64,000 bases of DNA from contig CM043968.1 in assembly GCA_014529385.2 (NCBI GenBank), positions 5,593,001-5,657,000 on the forward strand. The letters are read 5' to 3'. The notes beneath the pieces were generated by a model, which saw only the letters and a program-made list of their open reading frames with translations, was not told where the DNA came from and did no database searches. The DNA is from Adiantum capillus-veneris. Taxonomy: Eukaryota; Streptophyta; Polypodiopsida; Polypodiales; Pteridaceae. Shown here in pieces: positions 46,157 to 55,729 of this stretch (within the stretch, counting starts at the first letter, position 1; every line of letters begins with the position of its first letter). Position numbers and translations under genes: made by a program.

Positions 46157-47290
46157 ATGGCGCCCAAAACCAGTCGTGGCCAAAAACCATCACACCGCGT
46201 TGACCCTGCCCGTGAGGAATGTCCGTGAGGAATCAAAACGTGACCCTGATCCTAAGAAGGACCCGATGACTGAGACTGAGGCTTAGGAGGAGCACAGTCA
46301 TGCTAATGAGGCCAAGGACTCTCAGCACTCTAGTAGAAGAATGGAAACTTGGTGTTCAAAATGTAAATCTAAAGATCATGTTTCCAATGAATGTCCACAG
46401 TGTACCTACTGCAAAGCATATGGTCATTTATGGAATAATTGTGGCATTCATATTCATCACTTCAAGAAGGGAAAAGATTTGTCGGTAGTGGAATTTACCA
46501 ATGTTGAACCAATCAGAGGGGAGACAACCAGTGGACTCCAAGAGGAGAAATCAAGTACCAGTGGTACTGGTATTGGGCACGGCAGGTACCAGGGAGGTAC
46601 AGGCCGGGCGCGGGTCGTGGTAATTTTCAGAATCGAAGTCTAAACTGCTACACTTGTGGCAATTATGGGCATTTTGCGGCTCAATGTCCAGAAACACCTA
46701 CTACTACAGCTACTGAGGCAAAGGCCCCAGAGCCAGTTCCTGTACGAACAGTTACACGTAGTAAAGGGGTGGTCATTGAGGAAATTCCAGATGAGCCGGC
46801 AAAACCAGTTAGTCCTAAAAGTAGCAAATGGGCTCAACAAAGAGAGGTGTGGAAGGCAAAGGGTAAAGAAAAGGTAGTTGATGAATGGCAGGAGCAGAGA
46901 GAACTGGCGGCTAAGATCACATAAGATTTAGCCAAGAAGCTGCCAAAGTAGCCAAAACATTTTCATGCCCGGGTCATTCAAAAGATACCATCCCAATCTT
47001 CTAAGAAAGCACAACCAGATCAGTCAGAGTCTGGGATTCCTGAGACCGTGTTGGCTACAGTTCAGGGGCTGATGGAGGAATTAGGGAATATTAAATCAAA
47101 AATATATGCAATGGGAAACACTGAAAGAGGCACCATAGGTACCAAACCAGAGGAATGGCACTGTGCGGATACTGTCGATTCTTCAAGTTTTGACAATAAC
47201 TATGACCAAGAGAGAGAAGAAATTCATGTCAAAATTTGTGACAGAATTTAGAAACTCACAATTGAACTAGAAGATATTAGAAAAACTAGG
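46157..47290 (+). pseudogene. Retroelement gag with three CCHC zinc knuckles, truncated
   Basis: It starts MAPKTSRGQKPSHRVDPARE. After a frameshift, 46341-46643 has two knuckles (WCSKCKSKDHVSNEC and CTYCKAYGHLWNNC). A third follows at about 46650 (CYTCGNYGHFAAQC), then a charged region WAQQREVWKAKGKEKVVDEW and, in 47048-47251, VLATVQGLMEELGNIKSKIY. Several stops interrupt it. The capsid domain usually found between the N-terminus and the knuckles is missing, so this copy carries a large internal deletion. It ends where the unusual DNA locus begins. Confidence 0.7.
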
Positions 47291-47413
47291 TAGCCGCCTC
47301 TTGTCAGGAATCCAACTAACCTATGACTAATGATTTGAAATGCCAACTTACAAGCGTTCCCTCCAGAAACATAAGCCACACGAACTCTATCAACTCTAAA
47401 CTTGAGAATATGG

Positions 47414-47429
47414 CTTTCCCTCCCAAAAC
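47414..47429 (+). promoter_or_regulatory. E2F-like site upstream of the transposase-like gene
   Basis: CTTTCCCTCCCAAAAC, 41 bp before the ATG at 47470, differs by one central base from TTCCCGCCCAAA found 92 bp upstream of the Ulp1-like gene. E2F sites (TTTCCCGCC) drive S-phase expression in plants. This is motif inference only. Confidence 0.25.
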
Positions 47430-47469
47430 CTGAGACATTTCTCCGTCTTCTTCTCTATCAACTCTAGGA

Positions 47470-50187
47470 ATGGAGAACGCATCTTTTCCTGATGAAAACA
47501 CTAATTTGAACTTACAATCCTTAGCCCCTTCATCTTTAACACTTACCCAAAGAAAGAACACACATCATCTTCATATTGATGTATTGGAAGAGTACGCACC
47601 GTTGCAGAAACGTAGGAGGGAGTCTTTCTTATCTCAACGGGAGAAAGAACTTAGAAGGACAAACAAGGAACATCATTTGGATTTGTGGACCGATGGGTCT
47701 ATTTATCCAAAGGATCCCACGACAAATGTGCCACCTCCCTTTGCTAATATCACTAACCTCTTACATTTCACAGGCGATGGCAAGGATGGGCTATTGGGAT
47801 ACATCGAACATTTGGAAATGAGAGGATTGAATGTGGAAAGGCAAAGAAACTTCCTGGCGATGGAGAACATGCAGCTGAAGAAACTTAATGAAGCATTCTC
47901 TCAAAAGATTTCATCAAACAGAGAGACAATCCAAGGCCTTGAGAAGAAGATCACAAGTTTGCGAGAGAAAGACACCGTGCTTGGTAGTCGAAAAAGAGAA
48001 CGCGATCTGTGCAACATTGAGAACATGAAGGTTGGTAGTGGTGGCCTGAAAAAATGAATACGAGCTTTAAGATAACTCGAAGTTTGTTTCTTCAAGGTGA
48101 TTCATTAAGAAATGGATACACTTACTTTCCTATACATGATCATAACGCATTGTGCTTTTTTGGTAGGTCTTTACTGCATCCAAACTCGAATGGTGTAGGC
48201 TTCAATGCCGGAGTGCATTACAGCCGTCTAGTTCCAAAAGAAGTAGTTGAAGAGATGATGACTCAGAAAAAATTTCGTAAGTTGAAAGGGAGGCCACTTA
48301 CCTCCTTCATGAACGAGAATCGGCTGGAACCAATGGAAGTGCAAGCAATACTTGATGAGAGTGGCATCTCGCAGATGGGATACAGGGCACTCTTTAAAGC
48401 ATTAGCTAAAAAGTCTCAAAATAAACTACAGAGAGGATCATTACTGCCAAAGCCATCACATGTAAAGGCTGCTCGCCGGCATGTAAACGATGAGGTGTTT
48501 GAGAAACTTGGGTCACCATTCCATATTGAAGCAACGTTCTTAGGCAAGGGCGGCAGAGAGGTACAGTTTAACGAGCACAACAATCTCTTCGTTGATCTTG
48601 AAGCATTGCAAAGGTATGCAGTTCACTTCTTTGACATCAGTCAAGATGAGTGCGATGGGGTTCTCAAGTTTGTTTTGAAGATCGACGAGTGCGAGATCCT
48701 GAAGAACAAGAAGTTGGAGAGATTCACCATTACCCTCATGAACAGAGCTTTGGATCCATCAATAACGAAAGAGGATCCACGATATTTCAGCGTGCAACAC
48801 AGAAAACAACATTCTAACTCTAGGATCATTTCAGGTATACTTCGTTCACTCTATGATAACAAAAATATTGATTATTTGGTTGTTGATTTTGTGTTTTCAT
48901 TTTTCACTACGGGTTGATAAGGAAAATTTTGAAATCCTCGATTGGGTTTTTAGTCAAACACAAATTCCTTCTATCATCAGTGAACAAAGAAACGGAGCCG
49001 TTCTTTCAGTGGAAGGATTTGGTGACTACACAGTGGAATGGCACATGGCAGGTGACTTAAAGTCTCTTAAGTGTGTGTACAACATAACACATGGAGCAGT
49101 TGTGGAAAATCCATGCTTATATTGCATGGCTGATGCACAATCACTTGAGAGTGTGCAATGGATTAGAGCTCCCAACAGACATCTTCAAGATAGAACTTTT
49201 AAACCAGTGCTTGATATTCCTCTGAGTAGAGTTCACGTCTGTACACTTCATGCACTCTGTCGAATAATTGAAAAGGTGGTTCATTTGTACATATGTTTTG
49301 CATGGACATTAAAGCCAGAGAGTGAGTCGAAAAGAGTGATTAAAGCATTAGAGGGAGTGCTCTCAGACATTGGTTTGCATGGAGGCAATGTCAAAATCGA
49401 AGAGGACCCTAAGATGTCTCAAAGTTGGTACAAGGTACCTTAGAAAAGCATCAATAGGAGGAGTGAAGGCAAGAAGGTTTCTTGGGTTTAGCCTCAAAGA
49501 TTCAGATAGAGAAGAAAGGAGAAACCTGTTCAACAAATGGAAACAATTACATAAAGTGGTTAAAGACAATGATGGCGGTGGGGCAATCCAGAATCACAAG
49601 GCGAATGTGTGGAAATCACTAGATAAAATTTTCCATTACATTGAGCAGCATTCTTGGGACCAAAGTAAGCTCACATCATTTCAAGCAGCCTTGCTGGATT
49701 GGAAAAAGGCTTACCTTACAAGGTGGGGTGGGCAACATATCACACATTACATGGTGGGTTGGAATTCTATGTATACAAAACAAAATTTTACATTGTACTC
49801 TATTGACAATTTTGTTTTATTTCAATGTAGCACATACTGTTCAACCATGGTCCATATTTTGCTAAGACATACGGCTCACTATCAATATGGTCCACACAAG
49901 GCATGGAAAAAACCCACTACATGGCAAGAACAAGTTATTTTAAGCACACTCAACATGGGGGAGGAAAAGAAAAGGCCAATAGCCTATTAGAGTTACACCA
50001 ATGGACTTATAGATGACTAATTCATAGAGCAAGGCAGAAGGAACTTCTTAAGAGTTCAAAAATTACACAGTCTTTACAACACATCCGCAAAGAGAAGAAA
50101 CAGATGGCTTGGGGAGCTTCAAATGCGGCGGAGAGCCATGCAAGGTGGCGATGGTCACGAGTCAGGAGCGGGAGAAGATGGACCTGA
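47470..50187 (+). pseudogene. DDE-transposase-like protein with N-terminal coiled coil, four exons
   Basis: Exons inferred: 47470-48034, 48097-48834, 49010-49753 and 49831-50187, all with GT-AG introns (62, 175 and 77 bp) that keep phase. About 800 codons. The N-terminal 190 residues contain heptads (NFLAMENMQLKKLNEAFSQK). Later blocks are LKFVLKIDECEILKN (first possible catalytic Asp, 48684), WHMAGDLKSLKC (second Asp, 49054) with PCLYC (zinc-like pair), VHVCTLHALCRIIEKVVHLY, and in exon 4 GSLSIWSTQGMEKTHYMART (possible Glu, 49906). The order D-D-(CxxC)-E and the end HGGGKEKANSLLELHQW resemble RNase-H-fold transposases seen in other eukaryotes, but I cannot name the superfamily. Two lesions: an extra base near 49439 and an in-frame TGA at 50014. 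Its C-terminus overlaps the convergent gene by 33 bp. Confidence 0.6.
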
Positions 50188-51420
50188 GCCCATCGTTTTT
50201 ATCCTCTTTGATGCACCTCCTTCTTCCTCACTTTGTACCTCTTTGATGTGAAAGCTCTGTAGAAGAGCTCGTTCCTCTGTTGATGGCAGCATCCCCATGG
50301 GCATCAGGCATCTTCTTTCCCTCATAAACAGCCGCTTGTTGTATGGATCTAAGCTTTCCGGGTCTTCAACCCCTACAGCCAGAGCCTGAGCTGTGTAGGA
50401 CATGAAATAGGGGGCTCTGAGTGCTTGGCACCCATACCCAATGCCAAATACGCGTAGAGCAAACTGTTTCTCAATCAGAATTAGTCTTTCTGTGTTTAGT
50501 GGGAGGGGGTGCCCACCACACAATCTTGTAATAACTTTCATTGCAAACAGTGTGAACTTTGCATTTTCATCGGAGTATTCCTTGTGGTATATTATGATCT
50601 ACATAAAAATTGAAATGAATTTATGGGCCGTAAGTGAGATGAGTACAATTGCCAAGTACTTGAATTGTTTCTACAAACCTTTTTGTGGTTGAAACACCCG
50701 ATGTAGTGAGACAACGCCGCATCCTTGCCTTGAACTCCAGTGACAAGCCCTTGCCATGAGCCTCCCGCTCTTCTAAGGAAACTATCGTCATACACTAGCA
50801 CCTGGCAGCAAAAAAAAATGATCATGATATTTTATCACTGGGCCATCTCTAATACCATCTGAATGCACGAAAAAAGTTACCATGTGATTCTTGTCCATTT
50901 CTAGCATCGACCTCCCCCACAAGTGAATAGACTGACTATTCATTACCTGATCTTTGGGTGCCACGTGCCTACCCATGTTTTCCAAGCCGAGTTGTTTTGT
51001 TGTCGATTCAAACTGCTCATTTGTTGGCAAATTGGCCTCTCCGGACTTTGCTTCATTGAACGTATCTTTGATCAGTTGCCACCCTGAAGTGAACTGTGAG
51101 TCACGGACAGCTGTGTCAGCAATAAGATGTTGGTCCACTCCATCATCGTCCACAAACCCCATGTCTGCCTCACAAAAATTCACAATTGCCACTAGGCAGT
51201 AATCCTCTTGTATATTGAGCTCATGCATGATATCTGTGAGCAGAACATAGTGGGTGTCGCCCGCCATAGCAAAGCTAGGAGCACAAATCAGAGGCAAAGT
51301 CACTTCCTTACTTGGACTTTCTTGCTTGCACCCTATTGCTGCATCCGCAAGAGAAGCAAGAGTTAAGCCCACATCAAATGTTTCCTTTGATACCTCTACC
51401 CGCTCTTCTTGTGGGTCAAA
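50155..51420 (-). CDS. Unidentified protein, three exons, convergent with the transposase-like gene
   Basis: Exons inferred on the minus strand: about 51420-50839, 50801-50679 and 50598-50155, separated by introns of 37 and 80 bp with GT-AG ends that keep phase. About 366 residues from the GTG at 51372. The frame is open up to TAG at 51423-51421, and an ATG (51435) lies four codons before that TAG, inside the adjoining repeat array, so the true start is uncertain. Sequence includes MAGDTHYVLLTDIMHELNIQ, VLVYDDSFLRRAGGSWQGLV, RLILIEKQFALRVFGIGYG and a basic patch ASKRIKT near the end that could serve nuclear import. No family is recognised. The gene ends tail-to-tail with 47470-50187. Confidence 0.6.
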
Positions 51421-51429
51421 CTACGCTAA

Positions 51430-51720
51430 TGTCATAAGAGTTGACGTAAGTTGAGTCAGAACCAAGCGATTAGGGGCCCCAAGAATCACCGAAGGGCCCT
51501 ATTCGCTTGGTTCTATCCCGTGCGCTAATGTCATAAGAGGTGATGTTAGTTGACTCAGAACCAAGCGAGTAGGGGACCCACGAATCACCGAAGGGCCCTA
51601 TTCGCTTGGTTCTGTCCCGTGCACTAATGTCATAAGAGGTGACATTAGTTGAGTCAGAACCAAGCGAGTAGGGGGCCCAAAATCTCCGAAGGGCCCTATT
51701 CGCTTGTTTCTGTCTTGTGA
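51430..51720 (+). repeat. Hairpin array A: three 99-bp units with long inverted repeats
   Basis: Units start at 51457, 51556 and 51655. Each has a left arm CAGAACCAAGCGA-k-TAGGGG, a short spacer and a right arm GGGCCCTATTCGCTTGGTT-CTG, so about 20 bp can pair. Between units lies TGTCATAAGAGGTGA. The array abuts the 5' end of the minus-strand gene at 50155-51420. Confidence 0.9.
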
Positions 51721-52100
51721 CCCAAGCATTCGGAACAGGTGGATAAAAACAGAGCATTTAATGTTATCAGTGATAGATTTATAGGCCTACTCACTCACTA
51801 TGTCCAAACTCAGGCACGGTCACATAAGGAGTAATTATTCCAACCATGAATGCGGAGCGATCACATAAGGAGTAATTATTTCAACCATGCATGCGTTTTT
51901 ACCCTAACGTAGTGGCTTCGGTGTGCACACAATTAACAACACACATGAAGGGGAGAGGTAGGGAGAAAGAACCTGTCTCTGCAATATCCAATGGCGCCGA
52001 GTTGGATGGTGATGCCGCAGGCCACCGACAGCAAGAACCAAAGGGGGGCGATGACGATGGCGACGCGGCAGCAAAGGACTCGACCCAATGGAGGTCGCTC
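51721..52100. other. No supported gene
   Basis: Short Gly/Asp-rich frames on the plus strand (MKGRGREKEPVSAISNGAEL onwards) and the opposite strand are possible small exons, but nothing supports either. Two copies of ATAAGGAGTAATTATT lie near 51825 and 51858. Confidence 0.3.
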
Positions 52101-52470
52101 AACGCAGGATCATGAGAGGTGGCCAAGCGGAAGAGCGCAGAAAATGCAAAGGCAATGGCGATCTGTTTGTTCTACTTGTACATGGAGATGGAGACTGCAA
52201 GGATGATCGGCGTGTGACTCTCAACGCAGGATCACGAGAAGTGGCCAAGGGAAAGAGAGCAAAAAATGCAAAGGCGATGGCGATCTGTTTGTTCTACTTG
52301 GAGATGGAGATGGCGAATGCAAAGGCGATCGGCGTCTGACTCTAAATGCAGGATCACGGGAGATGGCCAAGGGGAAGAGCCCAGAAAAAGCAAAGGCAGT
52401 GGCGATCTGTTTGTTCCACTTGGATATGGAGATGGAGATGGAGAGGGCAAGGGTGATTAGCATCTGTCTG
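52101..52470 (+). repeat. Minisatellite, three units of about 121 bp
   Basis: Units begin with AACGCAGGATCATGAG or close variants at 52101, 52223 and 52344, and contain GGCGATCTGTTTGTTCTACT. All frames through it are periodic, including the plus-strand MEVAQRR and the minus-strand Ser/Ile-rich frames, so none is called as a gene. Confidence 0.85.
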
Positions 52471-52860
52471 ACCCTAAAAGGTCACTCAAAAAGGCACGTG
52501 GGCTGCACTCTCAAGTACAACCAGTAATAAATGGTCTCAGATTCCCATGCAGTACGATTTACCAACCACAATCTCGCGCATAAGTGAAGTTGTCACCCTC
52601 CCCGAGGTAAGCATTCTAAGTTGAGGCATTACCCCCACCAAACATCTCAAGTTTCAACTATTCTGCCTCTTTTTGCGTCCTCTACTATGTATCATTCCAA
52701 TTAACTCTACCCCCATTGACGCTATGCAATAAGCAAACTCCATCACCTCTTACTCTCGCGGATCCTCCTTCTCTTACTCTTGTTATGCAGTGCTTCAGTG
52801 ACGCGGAACTCTACACACAGTGAAGAGGTATGCTACTTACTACCCTTCTGTGCACTTGTA
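52471..52860. other. No gene seen
   Basis: AT-rich, pyrimidine-rich intergenic sequence between the minisatellite and hairpin array B. Confidence 0.4.
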
Positions 52861-52868
52861 TTTTGTGT

Positions 52869-53066
52869 AGTCAGTACCAGGCAAATAAGGGAAGGTAAAC
52901 CGTGTTTGCTGCACCTGTTCGCTTGGTACTGACCATTGTCTTTGGTCAGTACCAAGTGAATAAGGTAAGGTCACTTAGTCCGAAGAGCCCTATTCGCTTG
53001 GTACTGACCAAAAGAAAATTCAAGCGATGTCTGCTAGTACAGAGGTCAATACTAAGAAAATAAGGA
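52869..53066 (+). repeat. Hairpin array B: two inverted-repeat units and a half unit
   Basis: 52869-52934 pairs GTCAGTACCAGGCAAATAAGG with CCTGTTCGCTTGGTACTGAC. 52943-53010 pairs TGGTCAGTACCAAGTGAATA with TATTCGCTTGGTACTGACCA. A lone left arm, GAGGTCAATACTAAGAAAAT, follows at 53042. The core and polarity are those of arrays A, C and D. Confidence 0.9.
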
Positions 53067-53256
53067 GAAGGTAAACCCTGTTTTTTGCGGATTTAGGGTT
53101 TTTTTTTGCCAAATACGCGTTTTGATTTTATAAGAAAGAAAAAAAAATACAACTGAACACCGGGTTTTGAGTTAGAAAACACTTCAGACTTTACAAAGAG
53201 TGGCCTACTAATTTCCGGGGGTTTAGGGTTTGCAATAACCATGTAGTCCTTTTCCT
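53067..53256. other. Intergenic, no gene seen
   Basis: A poly-T/poly-A region and TTTAGGGTT fragments between hairpin array B and the end of the minus-strand coiled-coil gene. Confidence 0.4.
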
Positions 53257-53900
53257 TCACAGCCAGACTATCTCTTCCAGAAGCCTGTTGGCAAAGTTAA
53301 TGGCTTCCTCATATTTACTGGCTAGCTCAAGCACTTCATCCTTCATTTCCTGAAGCCAATTAATGATAGCCTCCATAGAGCCATTCTCGGCGAGCAATCG
53401 CTACATGTCTTCAGGCCTTCTTGCTTCCAGAGAGTCTTTAAGGATTGAGACCCTCTTCCTGACGATCAACATTTGCTGCAGCTTCAGGCTAGCATCCTGC
53501 ACAGAGAATTTAGCAAATAAGCTCTTCAAACTAGGAGCTTGGAAATTGGGAGCAGAAAGCAAAGAATTACCAGCGGCTTACCTCGAGAATTGACTCCCGT
53601 GTTGACAGCAGCCACTCCCGGGTTGTGTCGGTCAAGAACATTAAGGGTAACATCGGGGGAGGGCCAAGGGGGGACCTCATGAGGAGGGCCCGGATGCGGT
53701 GTTGTTGGCACTATAGGAGTATACCTTGGAAAGGCATCACCACTATCCTAAGCTTCTTGTAGTTGTTCTGCGAAACCCTGAGGGAGGTTCTGAAACAACT
53801 GTTGCTTAAATAGACTTTCAAACATGCCTAAAAAGCAGAGCCTGGGTTCTGGCTTATGAGTGAGTGGTCTGTGAGGGGTGGTACTGCCATGCGGTTTCAT
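53257..53900 (-). pseudogene. Small Pro-rich/coiled-coil protein, decayed, two exons
   Basis: From ATG at 53900 the minus strand reads MKPHGSTTPHRPLTHKPEPR, then MFESLFKQQLFQNLPQGFAE, hits TAG at 53750-53748 and continues in frame through SGDAFPRYTPIVPTTPHPG. A GT-AG intron of 85 bp (53581-53497) is likely. The next exon has LKLQQMLIVRKRVSILKDSL, a second TAG at 53403, then MEAIINWLQEMKDEVLELAS, ending at 53257. The second exon is strongly amphipathic (coiled coil). The exon phases do not match by one base, so at least three lesions are present. Divergent from the histone-like gene across hairpin array C. Confidence 0.45.
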
Positions 53901-54020
53901 GAGAGGTGGACATGGGAGAGAGAATCAATGGTACCATCCCCCCAAGATTAGGGGAGGTGATGGGAGGGAACGACATGACAGTTAGGACCGCATGGATTTA
54001 AACATCTCCTTCACATTGGT

Positions 54021-54560
54021 ATTTTGTTGCAGCGGATGCAAACCTATTCGCTTGCTTGTACACTTTTCTGAGGTCACTACCCAGCGAATAAGGTATTTTG
54101 TTGCAGAGGATGCAAACCTGTTCGCTTGGTAGTGACCTCAAAAAATGTAAGTGATGTACTATTACTATTTTCTGAGGTCACTACCGAGTGAATAAGGCAA
54201 GGCAAACTCTTTCCTATGCACCTACTCGCTCGATAGTGACCTCAGAAAACATAAGTCATGTCTGCTATTACTATTTTTTCTGAGGTCACTACCGAGCGAA
54301 TAAGGCAAGGCAAACTCTTTCCTATGCACCTATTTGCTCAGTAGTGACCTCAGAGAATATAAGTCATGTTTGCTATTACTATTTTCTAAGGTCACTACTG
54401 AGCGAATAAGGCAAGGCAAACTCTTTCCTATGCACCTATTCGCTCGGTAGTGACCTCAAAAAATATAATTCTTCTACTATTACTATTTTATGAGGTCACT
54501 ACCGAGCGAATAAGGCAAGGCAAACTCTTTCCTATGCACCTATTCGCTTGGTACTGACCT
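54021..54560 (+). repeat. Hairpin array C: five units of 104-108 bp plus a half unit, upstream of the H3-like gene
   Basis: Left arms begin at 54069, 54173, 54281, 54387 and 54491 (TGAGGTCACTACCGAGCGAA, with single-base variants). Right arms read TTCGCTCGGTAGTGACCTCA, leaving a loop with AAGGCAAACTCTTTCC. A half unit ending CCTATTCGCTTGC precedes them at 54021-54058. The right arm of the last unit reads CGCTTGGTACTGACC, the array-B form, and pairs less well with its own left arm. The array ends 68 bp before the ATG of the histone-like gene. Confidence 0.92.
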
Positions 54561-54627
54561 TTTATGAAATCTGAAGTCCCTTGTGGTGACAAATGAATTG
54601 TCTTTTGGTGTTATGCTATTTGTAGAG

Positions 54628-55083
54628 ATGCCTCGTGTAAAGGCGTGTGCTAGGAGGGCAACAGGTGAATCTTTGAATGCTCAAGCAAGAAGACGCCGAT
54701 ATGAGGCACACAGAGGTGTACTACAAGAGTTGTGCAGGATAGAACGACACGTTCAACCTGCCATTCCACGTCTCCCTTTCCAGCGAGTAGTGAGGGAGAT
54801 TTGTGAGCAGTGGAGAGTCGGCATGCGATGGGCCAGCAATGCACTACTCTGCCTTCAAGAAATTGCTGAAGACTACCTCGTGGAATTCTTCAACAATGGA
54901 TATATCGTGGCTACCCATGCACATCGCATCACTATCATGCCGCGGGATTTTGATACTCTTCGTAGGCTGCGTTTCCGCTACGATGGGCTGCTTCAGCCAG
55001 TGCCTATCCGGGATAGTAGAACCATGGATATTCTCAACACCCCCCCCTCTCCATCCTCGTGCATGATAGACAGAGCCATCTAG
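54628..55083 (+). CDS. Histone H3-like protein
   Basis: 151 codons, no intron, starting at ATG 54628 (MPRVKACARRATGES). The start aligns with the canonical H3 tail residue by residue without a gap: R2, K4, A7, R8, T11 and G12 are kept, K9 is R and S10 is A. Most of the remaining tail is shortened to an Arg-rich stretch (QARRRRYEAHRG). The histone fold at about residues 46-116 is unmistakable: RLPFQRVVREICEQW, then ALLCLQEIAEDYLVEFFNN, then ATHAHRITIMPRDFDTLRRL. Loop 1 has the same length as H3, not the longer loop of CENP-A. By family knowledge H3 pairs with H4 in nucleosomes. Whether this one does is unknown. About 35 extra residues follow the fold. It sits between hairpin arrays C and D and next to transposase-like and protease genes. 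Confidence 0.88.
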   Translation: MPRVKACARRATGESLNAQARRRRYEAHRGVLQELCRIERHVQPAIPRLPFQRVVREICEQWRVGMRWASNALLCLQEIAEDYLVEFFNNGYIVATHAHRITIMPRDFDTLRRLRFRYDGLLQPVPIRDSRTMDILNTPPSPSSCMIDRAI

Positions 55084-55579
55084 GGCTGAAACAAACAGCA
55101 GAAGGACCCGATCACGGGTCGAGAGAAACAACTCAGATGGGCAGGCTGAGATAGCTGTAGAGGGGCATGAGCAAGCTAGAGTGGACCCCGAGGCAGTCAT
55201 GGAAGAAACAGAGACAGTTATCGAGGAGCCACCTAGACACCAAAATGAGCAAGTCATGGAGGATCCGCAGCCAGTAAGGGATGAGGAGGGACAAGATCAG
55301 GTCAGGGTGGAGCCTGAGACATCTATGGAGCAACCAATATTGAAGGAAAACGATCCGGAGCCTGAGGAGCCTGAGACTGTTAGGGAGGCTATTAGGGAGG
55401 AGCCTGAGGCAGCCAGGGAGCCAGCTCAAGAAAGGCAAGGGCAAGGCACTGCATCACAAGGTCCATCCAACGTATCGGATGAGTCACTTATTTTAGAGCA
55501 AATAAATGAAGAGAATGAAGAGGAGTTGAGAATTTTGTTGAGCTCAGCGCCTCTGCATTACAGCTGCCTGCAAGGTTAG
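55067..55579 (+). CDS. Acidic C-terminal frame following the H3-like gene
   Basis: Directly overlapping the end of the H3-like frame, the +1 frame is open from about 55067 to TAG at 55577-55579. It reads RAETNSRRTRSRVERNNSDG and then a long Glu-rich region (EETETVIEEPPRHQNEQVME, EEPEAAREPAQERQ), ending NEENEEELRILLSS. There is no ATG near its start. It could be a tail made by frameshift or by a lost base, or a separate decayed ORF. Acidic tracts are common in histone chaperones and in histone-binding tails, which would suit a fusion to an H3-like domain. That is inference. Confidence 0.45.
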
Positions 55580-55729
55580 AGGAGGCCTGCATTTTCAACC
55601 TCGAAAATGTAGACTTCCGGTGCATGCGCAGTTTCACTGACTCGCTCACAACAAATGAGGTCATCAATGCTGCTTTGTGGTAATTCTCATGCTCTTTAAT
55701 TCTCATGCTCATTAAATGGGTCTCTACCG

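Noticed and set aside
51470-51757. Minus-strand frame of 95 codons with an internal protein repeat
   Set aside because: It is a by-product of the 99-bp hairpin array, whose period is a multiple of three.
52088-52463. Frames on both strands rich in Ser/Pro or Met/Lys
   Set aside because: They follow the 121-bp minisatellite and change register with each unit.
54021-54560. Regularly spaced repeats suggesting a CRISPR array
   Set aside because: Each unit is an inverted repeat with conserved loop and spacer, the spacers are not unique, and the context is eukaryotic.
54628-55083. Centromeric H3 (CENH3)
   Set aside because: Loop 1 has canonical H3 length and the N-tail aligns with H3 positions 1-14. 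CENH3 normally has a longer loop 1 and an unrelated tail.
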